A stretch of 64,000 nucleotides of DNA from Actinocatenispora rupis (GCF_016861975.1 NZ_BOMB01000048.1:21066-85065), one strand, 5' to 3'; numbered from the stretch's first letter, positions 17,822 to 23,175 are shown. Notes: a model not told the origin generated them from the sequence alone. Numbers and translations are program-made.

Positions 17822-17853
17822 CCGCCCACCCGATCCCGGGTAGGGCGGTTTTT
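17822..17853 (+). terminator. U-tailed intrinsic terminator between leader ORF and tRNA array
   Basis: CCGCCCACCCG pairs with CGGGTAGGGCGG (11 bp, one bulged A) around ATCC and is followed by TTTTT. A T run is unusual for this genome; every other terminator in the window lacks one. Its place between promoter and array makes attenuation possible. Confidence 0.7.
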
Positions 17854-17921
17854 GTTGCGCAGCAACGGATGTAGGTACGGGCAGGTCCCCGGCCACGGCC
17901 GGCGGAACGGGATTCTTGGCA

Positions 17922-17938
17922 ACTCCACAGTGGATGGC
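17922..17938. repeat. Left inverted repeat flanking the tRNA array
   Basis: ACTCCACAGTGGATGGC is matched 16 of 17, in inverted orientation, at 20131-20147 just past the last tRNA. The core TCCACAGTGGA is itself palindromic and recurs elsewhere in the window. Confidence 0.5.
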
Positions 17939-17969
17939 ATGGAAGGTCGGCCCGGTCGGGCCGGCCGAT

Positions 17970-18041
17970 CTGGTGCGGGGGAGACGGGAACCCGCCTGCC
18001 TTGGAAGCAGGAGACACCGCGTTCGACTCGCGGGCACCAGA
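17970..18041 (+). tRNA. tRNA-Pro(TGG)-like, irregular D arm
   Basis: Acceptor CTGGTGC/GCACCAG is 7 perfect pairs, anticodon stem CCTGC/GCAGG with loop CTTGGAA, and T arm CCGCG-TTCGACT-CGCGG. The D arm is G-rich, lacks U8 and does not form a standard stem. U33 is kept. Read as Pro from anticodon UGG. Confidence 0.75.
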
Positions 18042-18044
18042 CGG

Positions 18045-18063
18045 GGAGGTCGCCACGACCTCC
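18045..18063 (+). repeat. Spacer hairpin in tRNA array
   Basis: GGAGGTCG-CCA-CGACCTCC is a perfect 8-bp hairpin filling the gap between the Pro and Ala tRNAs; perhaps a processing signal. Confidence 0.6.
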
Positions 18064-18066
18064 GAC

Positions 18067-18137
18067 GGGCCGTACGCGCCGGTGCGCGGCGCCGCCTGGC
18101 GGGCGGCGTACGCGGGGTTCGACACCCCGACGGTCCA
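18067..18137 (+). tRNA. tRNA-Ala(GGC)
   Basis: Acceptor GGGCCGT/ACGGTCC contains the G3-U70 pair that marks alanine tRNAs. The anticodon stem GCCGC/GCGGC holds loop CTGGCGG; the T arm is CGGGG-TTCGACA-CCCCG. The D arm is short and irregular. Discriminator A. Confidence 0.8.
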
Positions 18138-18141
18138 CGTG

Positions 18142-18170
18142 GTACTTCCTCTGCGCGGCAAGGGAAGTAC
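18142..18170 (+). repeat. Spacer hairpin in tRNA array
   Basis: GTACTTCC (18142-18149) pairs perfectly with GGAAGTAC (18163-18170) between the Ala and Glu tRNAs. Confidence 0.55.
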
Positions 18171-18176
18171 GCACAG

Positions 18177-18248
18177 GGCGAGTTCGGCCAGCGGTCAGGC
18201 CGCCGGATCCTCAGTCCGGAGACACGGGTTCGACTCCCGTACTCGCTG
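18177..18248 (+). tRNA. tRNA-Glu(CTC) with C33
   Basis: GGCGAGT/ACTCGCT acceptor (first pair G-U), D arm GGCC-AGCGGTCA-GGCC, anticodon stem CCGGA/TCCGG with loop TCCTCAG, T arm ACGGG-TTCGACT-CCCGT, discriminator G. Position 33 is C instead of U. Confidence 0.85.
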
Positions 18249-18249
18249 C

Positions 18250-18322
18250 GCGGTAGTGGCGCAGTCGGTAGCGCACCTGCTCGCCACGCAGGAGATCGCC
18301 GGTTCGAGCCCGGCCTACCGCT
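18250..18322 (+). tRNA. tRNA-Gly(GCC) with C33
   Basis: GCGGTAG/CTACCGC acceptor, D arm GCGC-AGTCGGTA-GCGC, anticodon stem CCTGC/GCAGG with loop TCGCCAC, T arm GCCGG-TTCGAGC-CCGGC, discriminator U as expected for Gly. The cloverleaf is regular except C at position 33. Confidence 0.9.
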
Positions 18323-18359
18323 CGCATGCACAGTGACAGTACGAGAAGGGAGGTGCCCG

Positions 18360-18803
18360 GTGGACGCGGTTCTGGTACTCAACGCGGACCTGGGGCCACT
18401 GCACCGGGTACCCGTCCAACACGCGATCCGGATGCTGTGCCGCCGGGTCGCCGTCGTCCACGAGGCGGTGCCCGACCGGCTGCTCGGCGTGTACCCGCTG
18501 CCGACGGTCGTCCGGCTCGTCCGGTACGTCGTCACCCGCTGGCGTTTCACCGCCGGCCCCGGCTGGTCGCGCCGCGGCCTGATGGGACGCGACAACCACA
18601 CCTGCGGGTACTGCGGCCGGCCGGCGAGCACCGTCGACCACATCCTGCCGCGGTCCCGCGGCGGCCCGAACACCTGGCGCAACACCGTCGCCGCGTGCGG
18701 GCCGTGCAACCAGCGCAAGGGCGACCGCACCCCGGAGGAGGCCGGCATGCGACTGCGCGTCGTACCGCGTCCGCCGGTCTGGGCGCAGGTCACGTGGCGC
18801 TGA
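18360..18803 (+). CDS. HNH endonuclease family protein inside the tRNA array
   Basis: 147 residues from GTG 18360 with GGGAGG at 18348-18353; the long frame upstream runs through tRNA genes and is not coding. The HNH fold is complete: Cys82-x2-Cys85 and Cys113-x2-Cys116 bind structural zinc, Asp93-His94 is the catalytic His pair, and Asn108 with Asn117/Lys120 complete the site. The N-terminus (VLVLNADLGPLHRVPVQHAIRML) is the typical start of the small actinobacterial HNH family. It sits between Gly and Gln tRNAs in the same direction. HNH genes are a recurrent companion of actinobacterial tRNA arrays; whether it cuts DNA to mobilise the array or cuts RNA is unknown. Confidence 0.93.
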   Translation: MDAVLVLNADLGPLHRVPVQHAIRMLCRRVAVVHEAVPDRLLGVYPLPTVVRLVRYVVTRWRFTAGPGWSRRGLMGRDNHTCGYCGRPASTVDHILPRSRGGPNTWRNTVAACGPCNQRKGDRTPEEAGMRLRVVPRPPVWAQVTWR

Positions 18804-18842
18804 ACGACGGCCGGCGGGACCACGGGGCCCGCCGGCCGACGG

Positions 18843-18914
18843 TGCGGGCTGATGTAACCGGCAGCATGGCTGGCCCTGACCCAGTTCGTGGAGGTTCGAA
18901 TCCTCCGCCCGCAG
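18843..18914 (+). tRNA. tRNA-Gln(CTG) with C33
   Basis: TGCGGGC/GCCCGCA acceptor with U1-A72 as in bacterial Gln tRNAs, anticodon stem GCTGG/CCAGT with loop CCCTGAC, T arm GGAGG-TTCGAAT-CCTCC, discriminator G. Position 33 is C. Confidence 0.85.
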
Positions 18915-18942
18915 CGACACCACTCTCCCGTAGCGACACCAC

Positions 18943-19016
18943 GCCCTCGTAGCCCAACGGGTAGAGGCAGCAGGCCAAGAACCTGCGCAGTGCGCGTTCG
19001 AATCGCGCCGGGGGCA
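18943..19016 (+). tRNA. tRNA with anticodon AAG (Leu by code), class I, C33
   Basis: GCCCTCG/CGGGGGC acceptor, anticodon stem GCAGG/CCTGC with loop CCAAGAA, T arm GCGCG-TTCGAAT-CGCGC. The variable loop has 5 bases, whereas bacterial leucine tRNAs have a long arm, and A34 is rare outside Arg(ACG). The true amino acid is therefore uncertain. Confidence 0.7.
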
Positions 19017-19082
19017 CGCGAGCGCAGCGCGGCGGTCGTGCGGCCGCCTCGTGCGCGGTCGGGCCCTGGCGCTGGCGCTCCC

Positions 19083-19101
19083 GGCGCGGGATCCCCGCGC
19101 C
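19083..19101 (+). repeat. Spacer hairpin in tRNA array
   Basis: GGCGCGG-GATCC-CCGCGCC, perfect 7-bp stem, 10 bases before the Leu(CAG) tRNA. The remaining 60 bases of this 95-base gap show no tRNA. Confidence 0.5.
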
Positions 19102-19111
19102 CGCCTCACAT

Positions 19112-19185
19112 GCCCGGCTGGCCCAACTGGCAGAGGCGCCACGCTCAGACCGTGGAGGTTCGGGGTTCGAATCCCTGGCCGGGTA
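19112..19185 (+). tRNA. tRNA-Leu(CAG), class I short variable loop
   Basis: GCCCGGC/GCCGGGT acceptor (G1-U72), anticodon stem CCACG/CGTGG with loop CTCAGAC (U33), T arm CGGGG-TTCGAAT-CCCTG, discriminator A. D arm is Leu-like, but the variable loop is only AGGTT, not the long class II arm expected for leucine. Confidence 0.8.
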
Positions 19186-19214
19186 CGCACCACCGCCGCC
19201 GTCCGGCGGTACTT

Positions 19215-19289
19215 CCTGCCGCAGCTCGCCCAGGTTCGAGCAGTGCCCTGATACGGCACCGGTCGCAGGTTCGAATCCTGCCGGCAGGA
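19215..19289 (+). tRNA. tRNA-Ile(GAT)
   Basis: CCTGCCG/CGGCAGG acceptor, D arm GCTC-loop-GAGC with GG, anticodon stem GTGCC/GGCAC with loop CTGATAC, T arm GCAGG-TTCGAAT-CCTGC, discriminator A followed by an encoded CCA (19290-19292). Confidence 0.9.
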
Positions 19290-19293
19290 CCAT

Positions 19294-19367
19294 GCCCCCG
19301 TAGCTCAGCGGATCAGAGTGTCTGGCTACGAACCAGAAGGTCGCGCGTTCGAATCGCGCCGGGGGTA
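19294..19367 (+). tRNA. tRNA-Arg(ACG)
   Basis: GCCCCCG/CGGGGGT acceptor (G1-U72), D stem GCTC/GAGT, anticodon stem TCTGG/CCAGA with loop CTACGAA, T arm GCGCG-TTCGAAT-CGCGC, discriminator A. It starts 4 bases after the Ile tRNA. Confidence 0.92.
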
Positions 19368-19372
19368 CGCAT

Positions 19373-19447
19373 CGGGTTGTGGCGCAGCCAGGCCAGCGCG
19401 CCGCGTTCGGGACGCGGAGATCGCGGGTTCGAATCCCGCTAACCCGA
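19373..19447 (+). tRNA. tRNA-Pro(CGG)
   Basis: CGGGTTG/TAACCCG acceptor, D arm GCGC-AGCCAGGCCA-GCGC, anticodon stem CCGCG/CGCGG with loop TTCGGGA, T arm GCGGG-TTCGAAT-CCCGC, discriminator A as in Pro tRNAs. Confidence 0.92.
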
Positions 19448-19478
19448 CTGTCAGCGCGCAGGCCACGGTCGGCGAAAA

Positions 19479-19495
19479 CCGTTGGGGAACAACGG
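19479..19495 (+). repeat. CCGTTG-type hairpin in tRNA array
   Basis: CCGTTG-GGGAA-CAACGG. Related hairpins CCGTTG-CAG-CAACGG (17548-17562) and GTTGC-GCA-GCAACGG (17854-17868) occur before the array. Confidence 0.5.
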
Positions 19496-19517
19496 GTACG
19501 TCGGCCATCGGTGTCGA

Positions 19518-19536
19518 CCGGTGCGGTGTGCACCGG
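19518..19536 (+). repeat. Spacer hairpin in tRNA array
   Basis: CCGGTGC-GGTGT-GCACCGG, perfect 7-bp stem ending 3 bases before the Met-type tRNA. Confidence 0.55.
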
Positions 19537-19539
19537 CGC

Positions 19540-19615
19540 AGCGCGGTAGGGGAGTTCGGCCGTCCCCGCGGGCCTCATGAGCCCGAGACCGCCGGTTCGA
19601 ATCCGGCCCGCGCCA
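19540..19615 (+). tRNA. tRNA with anticodon CAT (Met/fMet/Ile2)
   Basis: Acceptor AGCGCGG/CCGCGCC has six pairs and an unpaired A1-C72, reminiscent of the 1-72 mismatch of initiators. D stem GGGG/CCCC has an 11-base loop; anticodon stem CGGGC/GCCCG with loop CTCATGA; T arm GCCGG-TTCGAAT-CCGGC. Whether it initiates, elongates or reads AUA after lysidine modification is unknown. Confidence 0.8.
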
Positions 19616-19638
19616 CCGTTTCCCCGCAAGGGGACCGT

Positions 19639-19711
19639 TCTGGAGTAGCTCAATCGGCAGAGCAGCCGGCTGTTAACCGGAAGACCGCAGGTTCGAGTCC
19701 TGCCTCCAGAG
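19639..19711 (+). tRNA. tRNA-Asn(GTT)
   Basis: TCTGGAG/CTCCAGA acceptor, D arm GCTC-AATCGGCA-GAGC, loop CTGTTAA on stem GCCGG/CCGGA (outer pair mismatched), T arm GCAGG-TTCGAGT-CCTGC, discriminator G followed by an encoded CCA. Confidence 0.92.
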
Positions 19712-19715
19712 CCAC

Positions 19716-19788
19716 GCCCGGGTAGCTCAGCGGCGAGAGCAGCTGCCCTACAAGCAGAGGAGCGGGGGTTCGAGTCCCTCCCCGGGCA
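19716..19788 (+). tRNA. tRNA-Val(TAC) with C33
   Basis: GCCCGGG/CCCGGGC acceptor, D arm GCTC-AGCGGCGA-GAGC, anticodon stem GCTGC/GCAGA (outer pair mismatched) with loop CCTACAA, T arm GGGGG-TTCGAGT-CCCTC, discriminator A. Position 33 is C. Confidence 0.85.
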
Positions 19789-19852
19789 CGACGACCACGG
19801 ACCGCCACCGTGGTCGACCACCGCCCCCGGGTACGACACCGGGTGGCGGCTC

Positions 19853-19928
19853 GCGCGTCGTGGACGGCGGCACGTCCAGCAGCCCGTAACGCTGCCGCCT
19901 TCGGGCAGACCTGGGCCAGGGACGCGCA
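19853..19928 (+). tRNA. Degenerate tRNA-Tyr(GTA)-like gene without a normal T arm, C33
   Basis: Acceptor GCGCGTC/GACGCGC (7 perfect pairs), D arm GGAC-GGCGGCAC-GTCC and anticodon stem GCAGC/GCTGC with loop CCGTAAC (anticodon GTA, C33) are all in register. The next 25 bases (19896-19920) lack TTCRA; they can form GCC-TTCG-GGC, like a class II variable arm suited to Tyr, and a stub CCTG-GGC-CAGG. It may be a decayed or T-armless tRNA. Confidence 0.4.
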
Positions 19929-19962
19929 CCCCACGCCCCGCGGTACGCCGCGGTGCGGTTCC

Positions 19963-20035
19963 GCGCCCGTAGCTCAGCGGAGAGAGCACCGGACTCCGAC
20001 TCCGGAGGTGGCTGGTTCGAATCCAGCCGGGCGCA
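19963..20035 (+). tRNA. tRNA-Arg(CCG)
   Basis: GCGCCCG/CGGGCGC acceptor, D arm GCTC-AGCGGAGA-GAGC, anticodon stem CCGGA/TCCGG with loop CTCCGAC, T arm GCTGG-TTCGAAT-CCAGC, discriminator A. Fully regular. Confidence 0.93.
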
Positions 20036-20045
20036 CGCTTTCCCT

Positions 20046-20123
20046 GGCCCCGTGGACGTTCCCGGCGGAGCGGCCTGTCCGCAAAACAGGTGACCACGAT
20101 CGGTTCGACTCCGAGCGGGGCCT
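20046..20123 (+). tRNA. tRNA-Cys(GCA) with C33 and irregular D arm
   Basis: GGCCCCG/CGGGGCC acceptor with discriminator U, a cysteine identity element; anticodon stem CCTGT/ACAGG with loop CCGCAAA (C33); T arm ATCGG-TTCGACT-CCGAG with one mismatch; 8-base variable loop. The D region forms CGTTCC-CGGC-GGAGCG instead of a normal D arm. Confidence 0.75.
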
Positions 20124-20130
20124 CGTACCT

Positions 20131-20147
20131 GCCGTCCACTGTGGAGT
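20131..20147. repeat. Right inverted repeat flanking the tRNA array
   Basis: GCCGTCCACTGTGGAGT is the inverted partner of 17922-17938 (16 of 17) and begins 8 bases after the Cys tRNA. Confidence 0.5.
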
Positions 20148-20179
20148 GTCGCGCCGCCGCGCCGTGGCGGCCCGCTGGT

Positions 20180-20212
20180 CGGACGTGGGCCCCAGGATTC
20201 CCGCCACGTCCG
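20180..20212 (+). terminator. Hairpin at the end of the tRNA array
   Basis: CGGACGTGG (20180-20188) pairs perfectly with CCACGTCCG (20204-20212) around a 15-base loop, 57 bases after the last tRNA. Confidence 0.6.
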
Positions 20213-20259
20213 GCCCGCGCCCTCGACCGTACGGCGGCGGTTGCCGCACCGTGGACGGC

Positions 20260-20829
20260 ATGACTGCCGAGACGTACGAGCCGGTCGCGCGGCGCAACGC
20301 GGGCCGGTGGCTGCTGCACCGTTGGCCGACCGCGCTGGGACTGCTGGCCGGCGGCGCCGCCCTCGCCGCGAACGTGGGCCGGGCGTCCCTCTCGATCACC
20401 GTGTGCGTCGCGGTGCTGTGCTACCTGGGCGCCGCGGCGCTGGGCCGGAAGTGGATCGCGTGGGTCGGCGTGTTCGCCGCCAGCCTGGTACCGGTCGCGG
20501 CCGCGCTGACCGGGTTGCCGTGGTGGGTGGGGATGGCGGTGGTGGCCGCCGCGCTCGTCGTACTCGGCCTCGTGCTCGGGGTGCCGCGCCGTCCGCTCAC
20601 CGCACAGTTCCTCGCCACTCTCGCCTACGGCGGGCTCGCGGTGACCGCGCTGCTGCTCGCCCCCACCATCGGCCTCGTACTCGCCGGGGCGGTGCTCGTC
20701 GCGCACGGCCTCTGGGACGTCGTGCACTACGTCCGCGACGCGGTCGTGTCCCGGTCGCTCGCCGAGTTCTGCGTCGCCCTCGACGTACTGCTGGGCGGTG
20801 GCGTGCTGGTGCTCGCCGCGGTCGGCTGA
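20260..20829 (+). CDS. Small integral membrane protein, unknown function
   Basis: 189 residues from ATG 20260 (an in-frame GTG at 20251 is possible; no clear ribosome site). About six hydrophobic helices follow a short cytoplasmic N-terminus. The helix-5 region HGLWDVVHYVRDAV carries the His/Asp residues typical of a family of uncharacterised actinobacterial membrane proteins. No enzymatic motif is recognisable. The last 103 bases overlap the convergent AraC-type gene. Confidence 0.7.
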   Translation: MTAETYEPVARRNAGRWLLHRWPTALGLLAGGAALAANVGRASLSITVCVAVLCYLGAAALGRKWIAWVGVFAASLVPVAAALTGLPWWVGMAVVAAALVVLGLVLGVPRRPLTAQFLATLAYGGLAVTALLLAPTIGLVLAGAVLVAHGLWDVVHYVRDAVVSRSLAEFCVALDVLLGGGVLVLAAVG

Positions 20830-21791
20830 CCGGTGGTGGTCTGCGTGGCCCGGTAGCGCGACGGCGAGACCCCGTACCGGTCGGCGAACGCCTGCCGGAG
20901 CGCCTCCGCGGACCGGAACCCGCAGCGCGCCGCGATCCGCGCCACCGGCAGCGTGGTCGTGACGAGCAGGTGCGCGGCGGCCTCCAGCCGCGCGGTCCGC
21001 ACGTACCGGGCGGGTGTCTGGCCGAGGTGCCGGACGAACAGCCGGGTCAGCTGCCGCTCGCTGACCCCGGTACGGGCGGCGAGCGCGGCCACGCCGAGGT
21101 CCGCGTCGAGGCGCCGACCGATGTCGGCCACCAGGTCGCGCAGCAGCCGGTCGTCCGGCGCCGGCGCGGCGACGAACATGCTCATCTGCGCCTGGTTCCC
21201 CGGCCGTTGCAGGTACGTGACGAGGCCGCGGGCGACGCCCCGGGCCATCCGCGCGCCGTGGTCCTCCTCGACGAACGCGAGCGCCACGTCCAGCGCGCTG
21301 CTCACCCCGCCGCCGGTGGTGACGCCACCGTCCCGCACGTACAGCGGGGCGGGGTCGACGTGCACCGCCGGGTACTGCGCGGCGAGCGCGTCGGCGAACA
21401 TCCAGTGCGTCGTGGCGCGGCGATGGTCCAGCAGCCCCGCCGCGGCCAGTACCGTCGCCCCGGTGCAGACCGACGCGACGCGCCGGCACCGCCCCGCCAG
21501 CCGCCGTACGTGGGCGACGAGCACGTCGTCCGCCGCGGCCTCGGTGTGCCCGTCGCCGCCGACCACGAACAGCGTGTCGTACCTGCCGCGCAGCCGTTCC
21601 AGGGTGTCCTGCGCGGCCAGCGTCAGCCCGGACTGCGACGCGATCGGCCGCCCGCCGCGTGACACCACCCGCGTCCGGTACGCCGGCGTCGCGCCGCCCC
21701 GGTTCGCGTAGTCGAAGGTGGTCGTCACGCAGGCGATGTCGAGCAACTCGGCCCGCGGGTAGCCGACGACCACGACCTCCCGCTCGTCCAT
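20727..21791 (-). CDS. GlxA-like AraC-family regulator with DJ-1/PfpI domain
   Basis: 354 residues from ATG 21791. Residues 1-180 are a DJ-1/PfpI amidotransferase-like domain with the nucleophile-elbow motif SVCTGATVLAAAGLL and the ATTHW motif. Residues 215-315 are a double AraC helix-turn-helix (VAALAARTGVSERQLTRLF, then VARIAARCGFRSAEALRQAF). This group regulates amino-acid or quaternary-amine metabolism in other bacteria; its target here is unknown. The Ser/Thr-rich last 34 residues are read through the 3' end of the opposite membrane protein gene. Confidence 0.88.
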   Translation of the reverse strand: MDEREVVVVGYPRAELLDIACVTTTFDYANRGGATPAYRTRVVSRGGRPIASQSGLTLAAQDTLERLRGRYDTLFVVGGDGHTEAAADDVLVAHVRRLAGRCRRVASVCTGATVLAAAGLLDHRRATTHWMFADALAAQYPAVHVDPAPLYVRDGGVTTGGGVSSALDVALAFVEEDHGARMARGVARGLVTYLQRPGNQAQMSMFVAAPAPDDRLLRDLVADIGRRLDADLGVAALAARTGVSERQLTRLFVRHLGQTPARYVRTARLEAAAHLLVTTTLPVARIAARCGFRSAEALRQAFADRYGVSPSRYRATQTTTGQPTAASTSTPPPSSTSRATQNSASDRDTTASRT

Positions 21792-21857
21792 CCCGAAACT
21801 GTAAGCGGTCCCGGCACCCGTACGGCCAGGGTCGGACGGCCCGGCGGACAGGTGGCG

Positions 21858-22766
21858 CTAGCGGTCGGCGGTCGCGACGGACGCGTGGTCGAAGAGGCTG
21901 TCGCCGGCGCGTTCCACCCCGACGGCGCCGACCGCACCGGCCAGGAGTACCAGGACGAGCGTCACGGCGAGCAGCGGGCGGCTGCGGGGCGGCGGCGCGA
22001 GCAGCGCCCGGACCCGCTGCGGCACCAGGCCACCCGTCGCCGCCGGTACGGGACCGCGCCGGCGTCCGGCGAGTGCCGCGGTGGCCACCGCGCGCGCGAC
22101 GAGACGGCGGTCGCCGACGGTCGCGGCGGCGTCCTCGTCGGCCCACCGTTCGGTGGCCTGGGCGACGGTGGCGGCGGTCGGCCGGAGCAGCGGGTTGACG
22201 GCGGCGGCGAGGTCCGCGGCGAGCCGCCACCACGTGTGCCGGTGTACGACATGGGACCGCTCGTGCGCGATCAGCGCCCGCTGCTGGTCCGGGTCGAGCG
22301 CGGACAACAGCCCGGTGGTGACGACGATCCGGCCGACCAGCCCGGGCGTGGTGAACGCGTCCGGTACGGCCGAGTCGACGACGGCCACCTGCCCGGGTCC
22401 GGCCAGCCGCCGGCAGTCCCGGTGCACCCGTACCAGCGCGCGGCAGCGGGACGCGGCGAGCCGCAGCCCGAGTACGGCGAGGGGCAGCAGCAGCGCGCCG
22501 GCCACCGCCCCCACCACCGCCGGTACGGGAGAGTCGGCGTGCAGGGCGACCGGCGACCAGTGACCGAGCTCGGCGACCTCGCCGATCTGCCCGATCCAGA
22601 CGGCCGCCAGGACGGCGAGGACGAACCCGCCGCAGCCGGCGGCGACGACGGCGCCCGCGGCGAGCAGCCGGGTGGCGGCGGCGGGCGCGAGCCGTCGGCC
22701 GGCGGCGGGCGCCGCGGCGGCGTACGCGAGGCAGGCGCCCAGGCAGACGGCGACGGCGGTGATCAC
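21858..22766 (-). CDS. M56/M48-type membrane metallopeptidase, BlaR1-like
   Basis: 302 residues with N-terminal and C-terminal membrane helices and the zinc motif His168-Glu169-Arg-Ser-His172 in ALIAHERSHVVHRH; ERWADEDAA supplies the downstream Glu ligand. No beta-lactam sensor domain is present. It overlaps the BlaI-like gene by 4 bases, the standard BlaI/M56 pair in actinobacteria, in which the protease is thought to inactivate the repressor after a membrane or copper/cell-wall signal. Confidence 0.9.
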   Translation of the reverse strand: MITAVAVCLGACLAYAAAAPAAGRRLAPAAATRLLAAGAVVAAGCGGFVLAVLAAVWIGQIGEVAELGHWSPVALHADSPVPAVVGAVAGALLLPLAVLGLRLAASRCRALVRVHRDCRRLAGPGQVAVVDSAVPDAFTTPGLVGRIVVTTGLLSALDPDQQRALIAHERSHVVHRHTWWRLAADLAAAVNPLLRPTAATVAQATERWADEDAAATVGDRRLVARAVATAALAGRRRGPVPAATGGLVPQRVRALLAPPPRSRPLLAVTLVLVLLAGAVGAVGVERAGDSLFDHASVATADR

Positions 22767-23137
22767 GGCCGCTCGTCGCCCTGCGTACCGAGCAGGTCCA
22801 GGAGTACCTTCTCGTCCTCGTCGCTGAGCACGTCGACGAAGCGCGCGAGCACCGCGGCGCGGTCGTCACCGGCGTCGAGCAGCCGGTTCATCCGCCGGGC
22901 GGTCAGCTCCGCCCGGTCCGCCACCGCCGTGTACGCGTACGCCCGGCCGGCGCGCTGCCGGGTCGCGAGACCCTGCGCCACGAGCCGGGACAGCACGGTC
23001 ATGACCGTCGTGTACGCCCAGTCGCCGCCGAGCGCGTCCCGTACCTGCGCCGGTGTCATCGCCGTGTCGGCGGTGGCGAGGACCTGCCACACCCGCCGGG
23101 TCAGCCCCGCCGGCCGCTGCCGCTCGTCCGTGCCCAT
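22763..23137 (-). CDS. BlaI/MecI-family repressor
   Basis: 124 residues from ATG 23137 with GGAAGGTGG upstream. The winged helix (TRRVWQVLATADTAMTPAQVRDAL, then DWAYTTVMTVLSRLVAQGLA) and the C-terminal dimerisation helices are typical. It is translationally coupled to the M56 peptidase. An operator with the TAC-ACA/TGT-GTA pattern lies 20-38 bases upstream, consistent with autoregulation. Confidence 0.93.
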   Translation of the reverse strand: MGTDERQRPAGLTRRVWQVLATADTAMTPAQVRDALGGDWAYTTVMTVLSRLVAQGLATRQRAGRAYAYTAVADRAELTARRMNRLLDAGDDRAAVLARFVDVLSDEDEKVLLDLLGTQGDERP

Positions 23138-23156
23138 GCGTCGCCACCTTCCGCTC

Positions 23157-23175
23157 TACGACACCGAGTGTAGTA
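23157..23175. promoter_or_regulatory. BlaI-type operator
   Basis: TACGACAC-CGA-GTGTAGTA is an inverted repeat with one mismatch in 8. It matches the TACnACA/TGTnGTA form of BlaI/MecI operators and sits just upstream of the blaI-like start. Confidence 0.75.

Noticed and set aside
17916..17945. TTGGCA as a second promoter directly before tRNA-Pro
   Set aside because: The base 17 positions downstream starts ATGGAA, a poor -10 box; too weak to report as a feature.
17970..18041. Reading the first array tRNA as Ser(GGA)
   Set aside because: The five-base anticodon stem CCTGC/GCAGG fixes a seven-base loop whose positions 34-36 are TGG, so Pro.
19448..19539. Possible further tRNA (Ser GGA-like loop on stem CCGTT/AACGG)
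   Set aside because: No matching acceptor stem or T arm and a G at position 33; kept only as a hairpin.
18790..22869. Open minus-strand frame of 1359 codons across the tRNA array
   Set aside because: It reads through all tRNA genes and antisense to HNH; composition is typical of GC-rich shadow frames.
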